Shown here in pieces: positions 58,941-64,000 of a DNA stretch of 64,000 nt. The stretch is from positions 124,001 to 188,000 of the forward strand of contig NZ_JYMT01000036.1 of assembly GCF_000938305.1 (NCBI RefSeq). The letters run 5' to 3'. This stretch comes from Bradyrhizobium sp. LTSP885. GTDB taxonomy: Bacteria > Pseudomonadota > Alphaproteobacteria > Rhizobiales > Xanthobacteraceae. Numbering within the stretch: position 1 is the first letter of the stretch; each line of letters opens with the position of its first letter. Both the position numbers and the translations under genes were made by a program. The notes beneath the pieces are model-generated. The model made no database searches. It worked only from the letters and a program-made list of their open reading frames with translations, and was not told where the DNA came from.

Positions 58941-60533
58941 ATGCTGGAACTGCGCAAGGACCTGTTCGCCGACGAGCGCGACGATAACCTGAAAGAGATC
59001 GGCAAGGGCACGCAGCGCCAGGACATGCTCGGCCATGTCACAGGAACCTCGCCCTATTTCGACGACCACAAACTGCAGGGCATGCTGCATCTGAAGGTGG
59101 TCCGCAGCGAACATTCGCACGCGCGGCTGAGGCGCGTCGACACCAGCGAGGCCGAGCGGTCGCAGGGCGTGCGGCGGATCATTCGCGGCTCCGACGTGCC
59201 GCACAATCTGAATACGCTGCTCAGCCTGATCAACTTCGGCAAGGACGACGAGCCGTCGCTCGCCGTCGACAAGGTGCGCTACAAGGGCGAGCCGATCGTC
59301 GCCATCGTCGCCGACAGCCCGCGCGAGGCTTTTGAAGCGATCGCCAAGGTCAAGATCGACTATGAGCCGCTGCCGGCGGTGTTCGACGTCGAGGACGCGC
59401 TGAAGCCGGGCGCACCCGTGGTCAACGAGGTCTATCCCAAGAACACCTTCACATATCACGAGACCTATGATCGCCAGCAGCTGCGCTTCGGCGATGTCGA
59501 CCGTGCGCTCGCCTCGGCCGACCATGTGCTGGAGCAGCGCTACCAGATGTCGCCGATCGAGCATGCGCCGACCGAGACCAATGGCTCGATCGCCGCGCCC
59601 GACACCAACGGCCGCTACATCGTCTACACCTCGACGCAGGCGCTGTTCTTCTCGGTCGATACCTGCGCAAAGATCCTCGACGTTCCTTCCAACACCTTCC
59701 ATTTCATCGGCGGCACGGTTGGCGGAGGTTTCGGCGGCAAGGTCGATACGCTGACCGAGCCGCTTTGTATTCTCGGCGCGATGCTAACCGGGCGTCCGGT
59801 GCGCTACGTGTTCGGGCGCGAGGAGGAAATGCAATATGGCCCACCGCGCGGCGCCGAACGCATCTACATCAAGGACGGCGTGATGCGCGACGGCCGCGTC
59901 GTCGCCCGCAAGGTGCGCGCCTATTTCGACAGCGGCGCCTACACGCGGCTGTCGAGCTACGCCGCCGTGAAATGCGCGGCGCATCTGCCCGGCCCCTACA
60001 CGATCCCGAACGTTTATGGCGACATCTACTGCGTCTTCACCAACCGCACGCCGGCGACCGCGATGCGCGGCTTCGGGGTCACGGCGATGGATTTCGCCAT
60101 CGAATGCCAGATGGACAAGCTTGCTCATCTCGTCGGCATGGACCCCATGGAGTTTCGGATCCTCAATTCGTATCGCGACGGCGACATGAAGGCGCATCGC
60201 CGCGAGGCCAAGAACACCGCGCTGATCGAATGCGTGCAGGTCGCCGCCGAGAAGGCCAAATGGCCGCTCCGCGACGAGTTTAAGCGCATGTCGTCGCGCA
60301 AGGACGGTGGCGGCATCCGCGCCGCTGTCACACTCACTCCGCGCGAAACGCACGCGCCGCCGGCCGCAGCGCTCCAGCAGCGCACGACATATGACCGTGC
60401 GCCGGCCGCGACGCGCGAACCGCCGCCACCTCCGTCTCCGCCTCCTCCGTCGTCACCCCCGACGCCGCGACCGAACGCGCCGGCGCACGGCGCGGCCCGC
60501 TTCTCATCCGTCTTCGGCACCAGGAGGCGCTGA
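58941..60533 (+). CDS. Molybdenum hydroxylase large subunit, N-terminal half (split gene)
   Basis: A 530-residue protein carrying the a/b hammerhead domain (about 20-150) and the first molybdopterin-binding domain (HFIGGTVGGGFGGKVDTL, FDSGAYTRLSSYAAVK, TPATAMRGFGVTAMDFAIECQ). It stops just where the full-length family continues with the R-G-R-G-I-A segment, which begins the next gene. From about residue 455 the tail is a Thr/Ala then Pro-rich low-complexity sequence without homology. It lacks the AYRCSFR signature of form I CO dehydrogenase, so CO is not the expected substrate. Confidence 0.87.
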   Translation: MLELRKDLFADERDDNLKEIGKGTQRQDMLGHVTGTSPYFDDHKLQGMLHLKVVRSEHSHARLRRVDTSEAERSQGVRRIIRGSDVPHNLNTLLSLINFGKDDEPSLAVDKVRYKGEPIVAIVADSPREAFEAIAKVKIDYEPLPAVFDVEDALKPGAPVVNEVYPKNTFTYHETYDRQQLRFGDVDRALASADHVLEQRYQMSPIEHAPTETNGSIAAPDTNGRYIVYTSTQALFFSVDTCAKILDVPSNTFHFIGGTVGGGFGGKVDTLTEPLCILGAMLTGRPVRYVFGREEEMQYGPPRGAERIYIKDGVMRDGRVVARKVRAYFDSGAYTRLSSYAAVKCAAHLPGPYTIPNVYGDIYCVFTNRTPATAMRGFGVTAMDFAIECQMDKLAHLVGMDPMEFRILNSYRDGDMKAHRREAKNTALIECVQVAAEKAKWPLRDEFKRMSSRKDGGGIRAAVTLTPRETHAPPAAALQQRTTYDRAPAATREPPPPPSPPPPSSPPTPRPNAPAHGAARFSSVFGTRRR

Positions 60534-60535
60534 CC

Positions 60536-61558
60536 ATGACCAGGCATCGCGGACGCGGCATCGCGGCGGTCAATTATCCCATCGGCATGAATCTCGGCGG
60601 CGATCCGAGCCAGGCGCTGGTGCATTCCAATCCCAGCGGCAAGTTCACGGTGGCGCTGTCCTCGATCGATCTCGGCCAGGGCATGAAGTCGGTGACACGG
60701 CAGATCTGCGCCGAGACGCTCGGCGTTCCCGTCGAAGACGTCTATGTCGACACCGCCGATTCCGACACCGGCCCGCACTGCATGGGCTCGTTCGCTTCGC
60801 GCGGCACCCACCGTGTCGGCAACGCCGTGATGGCGGCAGCGCGCGAAGCGCGCGGCGTGATGATGGAAGCCGCTGCCGAGGAGCTGGAGGTCAACGCCGC
60901 CGACCTTGAGACCGACGGCCGCGGCAACATCCACGTCAAGGGCGCGCCACACCGCTCGATCTCGACCAAAGACGTCGCGATCGCCGCGCAGTTCAAGCAG
61001 GGCAAGACCATCTCGGGCCGCGGCATCTTTCTGGTGCCGCTCTCCGACGTCGATCCCGAAACCGGCGAAATGTCGCCGGCGACATGCTACGCGCACGCCT
61101 GCATGGTCGCCGAGGTCGAGGTCGACGACGAAACCGGCGAGGTCGACATGGTGCGCATGGACAGCGCGTATGAACTTGGCCGCGCGCTCAATCCGCGGCT
61201 GGTCGAGCAGCAACTGGTCGGCGGCGCCTGGATGGGCGTCAGCCATGCGCTCTATGAGACGACGGAACCTCATTATCCCGATCCCGTGCACGGGCCGCGC
61301 GACTTCGTCGAGTATCTGATGCCCGGCCCCGGCGATATCTGCCCGCACGACATCGCGGTGCTGGAACGACCCGCGCCCGATGGCCCGTTCGGTGCCAAGG
61401 GTCCGGGCGAGATGTGCGCCAATCCGGTGTTGCCAGCCGTCGCCAACGCGATCTTCAACGCCGTCGGCGTCAGGATCGACGATCTGCCGATCACGCCGGA
61501 GAAGGTGCTGCGCGCGATCAGGGCGCAGGGTGGCGCACGGCCGCAGGCGCGGCGCTGA
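60536..61558 (+). CDS. Molybdenum hydroxylase large subunit, C-terminal half (split gene)
   Basis: A 340-residue protein holding the second molybdopterin-binding domain. It has MNLGGDPSQALVHSNPSGKF, LSSIDLGQGMKSVTRQICAE, DTADSDTGPHCMGSFASRGTHRVGNA and the catalytic Glu in FGAKGPGEMCANPVLPAV. It starts 2 bases after the N-half stop with its own AGGAGG site 9 bases before the ATG. Both halves keep their active-site motifs, so a working two-chain catalytic subunit is more likely than decay. Confidence 0.88.
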   Translation: MTRHRGRGIAAVNYPIGMNLGGDPSQALVHSNPSGKFTVALSSIDLGQGMKSVTRQICAETLGVPVEDVYVDTADSDTGPHCMGSFASRGTHRVGNAVMAAAREARGVMMEAAAEELEVNAADLETDGRGNIHVKGAPHRSISTKDVAIAAQFKQGKTISGRGIFLVPLSDVDPETGEMSPATCYAHACMVAEVEVDDETGEVDMVRMDSAYELGRALNPRLVEQQLVGGAWMGVSHALYETTEPHYPDPVHGPRDFVEYLMPGPGDICPHDIAVLERPAPDGPFGAKGPGEMCANPVLPAVANAIFNAVGVRIDDLPITPEKVLRAIRAQGGARPQARR

Positions 61559-61567
61559 GGCTTTCAC

Positions 61568-62449
61568 ATGCCGGTCCGCAGCAACATCGTCGGTATCGAC
61601 AGTCCCGAGGCGCTGGAGAAGGCGCTGCGCGCGGCCTATTACCTCGCCGATGACGGCATTGCGACGGCGTCGTACCTCTCGCTCGCACTCGGCAAGCCGC
61701 TGCTGCTTGAGGGCGCGCCCGGTGTCGGCAAGACCGAGGCCGCCAAGGCGATCGCCGCCGTGCTCGGCCGCAAGCTGATCCGCCTGCAATGTTACGAGGG
61801 CATCGACGCGTCCGCCGCGCTGTACGAGTGGAACTACCCGCGCCAGATGCTGGCGATCCGGCAGGCCGGCGAGGAGAGCATCGACATCTATGGCGAGTCC
61901 TTCCTGATCGAGCGTCCGATGCTCGCCACGCTGCGCGCACCCGATGCGACGGTGCTGCTGATCGACGAAATCGACCGCGCCGACCAGGAGTTCGAGGCCT
62001 TCCTGCTCGAATTCCTCTCCGACTTCCAGATCTCGATCCCGGAGCGCGGCACGATCCGCGCGACCGAACATCCCGTCGTCGTCCTGACCTCGAACCGGAC
62101 CCGCGACCTGCACGAGGCGTTGCGGCGACGTTGCGTCTACCACTGGATCGACTATCCGAACGCCGAACGCGAGGCGCGCATCGTGATGATGCGGGCCTCC
62201 AGCGTCGCCGAAGCCACCGCCCGTGCTGTCGTCGCGGCGGTCGGCAAGCTCCGACGCGAACCGCTGAGCAAGGTGCCCGGCATCGCCGAGGCCGTCGACT
62301 GGGCGGAGGCTGCGACGCTCCTGCATAAGGGCGGAGCGCGCTGGCCGGACGCGTTCAAACGCTCGATCGGCGTCGCGCTGAAGGACGAAGAGGATATTCA
62401 TTTCATCTCGCCCCGGCTGGATGCGCTGATCGCGGAGGCTGCCGCGTGA
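61568..62449 (+). CDS. MoxR-type AAA+ ATPase (CoxD-like)
   Basis: A 293-residue AAA+ ATPase with Walker A EGAPGVGKTEAAKA, Walker B VLLIDEIDRAD, sensor 1 VVLTSNRTRDL and arginine-finger region RRRCVYHWIDYP. CoxD-type MoxR proteins, together with CoxE, help assemble the molybdenum-copper or molybdenum site of xanthine dehydrogenase-family enzymes. It lies 9 bases after the split large subunit and overlaps the VWA gene by 4 bases. Confidence 0.93.
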   Translation: MPVRSNIVGIDSPEALEKALRAAYYLADDGIATASYLSLALGKPLLLEGAPGVGKTEAAKAIAAVLGRKLIRLQCYEGIDASAALYEWNYPRQMLAIRQAGEESIDIYGESFLIERPMLATLRAPDATVLLIDEIDRADQEFEAFLLEFLSDFQISIPERGTIRATEHPVVVLTSNRTRDLHEALRRRCVYHWIDYPNAEREARIVMMRASSVAEATARAVVAAVGKLRREPLSKVPGIAEAVDWAEAATLLHKGGARWPDAFKRSIGVALKDEEDIHFISPRLDALIAEAAA

Positions 62450-63564
62450 GCGACGACCTCCAGCTGCCGCGCGCCGCGCAAATCTTCGTCTCCTTTGTCG
62501 CGCTGCTGCGCGCCAACGGATTTTCGGTCGCGCCGGAGCAGACCACCAGCTTCCTGGCGGCAATCGAACTGCTCGGGCCGCGCAGCCTCGAGCACATCCG
62601 CCAGGCCGGGCTCGCAACGCTGGCACCACCGCCCGAGCGGCGCGCGACATATGACCGTCTGTTCGACATCCACTTCCGCGGCGCCGAGGCGATCGAGCGT
62701 GCCGAGGGCGAGGACGAGGAGACCGTCCGCCTGCAGGAGGAAGGCCGCGGTGACGACGAGCCGCCGCTTGCCGACGAGGCTAACGAGTCTGGTCTGGCCG
62801 CGGCACGGTCCGAGGCGCTGGTCGAACGCCATTTCGCACCGGCCTCGACCAGCGATGCATTGCGGCGGCTGTCGCGCGAGGCGGCGGCCCGGCTGCCGCG
62901 CCGCCGCGGGCACAGGCGGCGACGCGCAAGGAGCGGCCCGTTCGCCGATCTACGTCGTACCCTGCGCGACAGTGTCCGCAATGACGGCGAGGTGCTGCGG
63001 CTGGGGCGCCTGCGCCGCCGGGAACGCCCGCGCAAGATTCTGCTGCTGATCGACGTCTCCGGCTCGATGAAGGCGCGGACCGAGGAGAATATGACGCTCG
63101 CGCATGCGCTGGCGCAGGCAGCCCACAATGTCGAGGTCTTCACCTTCGGCACGCGGCTGACGCGCGTCACCCGCGCGCTGCGGCTGAAGCGTCGCGAGCA
63201 GGCCCTGAACGCCGCCGCGTTCCTGGTCAGCGACTGGGACGGCGGCACCCGCATCGGCGATGCTTTGCAGGCGTTCCTCGCCGTGCCGCGGTTCGGCGGA
63301 TATGCCCGCGGCGCCGCCGTTATCATCGTCTCCGACGGCCTGGAGCGCGGCGACCCCGCCGCGCTCCGCGATGCCGTCGCAAAACTGTCGCGGCGGGCGT
63401 GGCGGGTGAGCTGGCTGACGCCGCTTGCGACCACACCTGGCTTCAAGCCGCAAACCGAAGCGCTGGTGGCGATCCAGCGTTTCGTCGATGATCTCGTCGA
63501 CGGCGGATCGAGCGCGGCAGTGGTCGCGCACCTGCTGTCGCTTGGACGAAGGAGAGCTGCGTGA
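62446..63564 (+). CDS. VWA domain protein (CoxE-like)
   Basis: A 372-residue partner of the MoxR ATPase. The N-terminal 180 residues are acidic then strongly basic (RLPRRRGHRRRRARSG). The C-terminal von Willebrand A domain has the MIDAS motif ILLLIDVSGSMKARTEE, the Thr position in SDWDGGTRIGDAL and Asp in IIVSDGLERGD. In cox clusters CoxE acts with CoxD in cofactor maturation. It overlaps both neighbours by 4 bases. Confidence 0.93.
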   Translation: MSDDLQLPRAAQIFVSFVALLRANGFSVAPEQTTSFLAAIELLGPRSLEHIRQAGLATLAPPPERRATYDRLFDIHFRGAEAIERAEGEDEETVRLQEEGRGDDEPPLADEANESGLAAARSEALVERHFAPASTSDALRRLSREAAARLPRRRGHRRRRARSGPFADLRRTLRDSVRNDGEVLRLGRLRRRERPRKILLLIDVSGSMKARTEENMTLAHALAQAAHNVEVFTFGTRLTRVTRALRLKRREQALNAAAFLVSDWDGGTRIGDALQAFLAVPRFGGYARGAAVIIVSDGLERGDPAALRDAVAKLSRRAWRVSWLTPLATTPGFKPQTEALVAIQRFVDDLVDGGSSAAVVAHLLSLGRRRAA

Positions 63565-64000
63565 CCGATATCGTCGACGGACACCATCATATCTGGCGCC
63601 AGGCCGATCTCGCCTGGCTGTCGGGCCCGATGCAGCCGCGCATCTTCGGCCCCTATGAGCCGATCCGCCGCGACTATCCGATCGAGGAATATCTCGACGA
63701 CCTCAAGGGCACCGGTGTCACCCGCTCGGTCTATGTCCAGACCAATTGGCCAAACGGCAAGTTCGAGGATGAGGCGGCCTGGGTGCAGCAGACCGCTGAT
63801 GACCACGGCTGGCCGCACGCCATCATCGCCTATGCCGATTTCAGCGCCGACGACGTCCGCCCGCAGCTCGACCGCCTGAAGCGCTATCCGCTGGTGCGCG
63901 GGGTGCGCATGCAGCTGCACTGGCACGAGAACCCGCTGTATCGTTTCGCCGCGCGCCCTGATCTGTGCACCGATCCCGTGATCCGGCGCAATGTCGGCCG
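63561..64000 (+). CDS. Amidohydrolase (COG3618, metal-dependent TIM barrel), 3' truncated by window
   Basis: The first 146 residues of an amidohydrolase-2 type enzyme, beginning TDIVDGHHHIWRQADLAWL with the metal-binding His-x-His, then GVTRSVYVQTNWP and LVRGVRMQLHWHE. The start is GTG 63561 with GGAGAG upstream, overlapping the coxE stop by 4 bases. Relatives hydrolyse lactones or cyclic amides, which suits a downstream step after ring hydroxylation. The rest of the gene lies beyond the window. Confidence 0.88.
   Translation, partial: MTDIVDGHHHIWRQADLAWLSGPMQPRIFGPYEPIRRDYPIEEYLDDLKGTGVTRSVYVQTNWPNGKFEDEAAWVQQTADDHGWPHAIIAYADFSADDVRPQLDRLKRYPLVRGVRMQLHWHENPLYRFAARPDLCTDPVIRRNVG

Noticed and set aside
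58941..61558. Form I (aerobic) CO dehydrogenase
   Set aside because: Gene order coxMSL-DE resembles it, but the AYRCSFR active-site loop is absent (here AYTRLSS), so another molybdenum hydroxylase is meant.
60125..62650. 841-codon open frame on the minus strand
   Set aside because: It lies antisense to the molybdenum hydroxylase, MoxR and VWA genes, which all show family motifs. The antisense product shows none.

Overview
The window reads as chromosomal DNA of a high-GC alphaproteobacterium, most likely Bradyrhizobium or a close relative. This rests on gene content (D-glucarate/D-galactarate catabolism, LigJ/LigK, an alanine dehydrogenase/Lrp pair, many LysR/TetR/MarR-controlled catabolic units), on a sequence matching the alphaproteobacterial EcfG general-stress promoter, and on palindromic intergenic repeats of a kind common in that group. 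The genus is an inference. No rRNA, tRNA, CRISPR array, insertion sequence or phage gene was recognised.

Layout. (1) 3-4036: end of a peptide-type ABC ATPase, a 2-hydroxyacid dehydrogenase, and a small-molecule kinase followed by an AGXT2L-type class-III aminotransferase (candidate kinase/phospholyase pair). (2) 4049-9003: two small envelope proteins, two divergent TetR regulators, a fatty acid desaturase and a MetX-like hydrolase, with three inverted-repeat operators. (3) 9342-17300: a complete D-glucarate/D-galactarate to 2-oxoglutarate pathway (gudP, LysR, kdgD, gudD, semialdehyde dehydrogenase, garD). (4) 17522-24142: two small genes, then a tightly coupled six-gene operon leuC-leuD-leuB-like plus a NitT/TauT-type ABC transporter. 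(5) 24421-31951: alanine dehydrogenase/Lrp, racemase with cytochrome b561, a membrane protein, an amidotransferase, an NmrA-like protein with a divergent LysR, and a secreted protein. (6) 32148-36404: LysR, MFS carrier, LigJ and LigK (lower gallate / 4,5-cleavage branch). (7) 36475-39081: outer-membrane protein, GrpB-like, His-rich secreted protein, unknown protein. (8) 39169-43336: operon for a Rieske ring-hydroxylating oxygenase with MFS carrier and MarR repressor, behind a promoter whose spacer is the likely MarR operator. (9) 43413-44131: no gene, two structured repeats. (10) 44132-45238: lactonase-like beta-propeller.

(11) 45545-64000 (continuing past the edge) is the most unusual part. 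It is one long, mostly overlapping gene series: a branched-chain-amino-acid-type ABC importer whose LivF ATPase is fused to a Tm-1-like UPF0261 domain, the matching Tm-1 TIM-barrel protein, a 963-residue flotillin-like protein with phase-locked 44-residue (4 x 11) coiled-coil repeats, two SRPBCC paralogs, a molybdenum hydroxylase (FAD, 2Fe-2S and a catalytic subunit split over two genes), the CoxD/CoxE-type MoxR ATPase and VWA protein that mature such enzymes, and the start of an amidohydrolase. It looks like an uptake and oxidation system for an unidentified aromatic or N-heterocyclic compound, possibly organised at the membrane.
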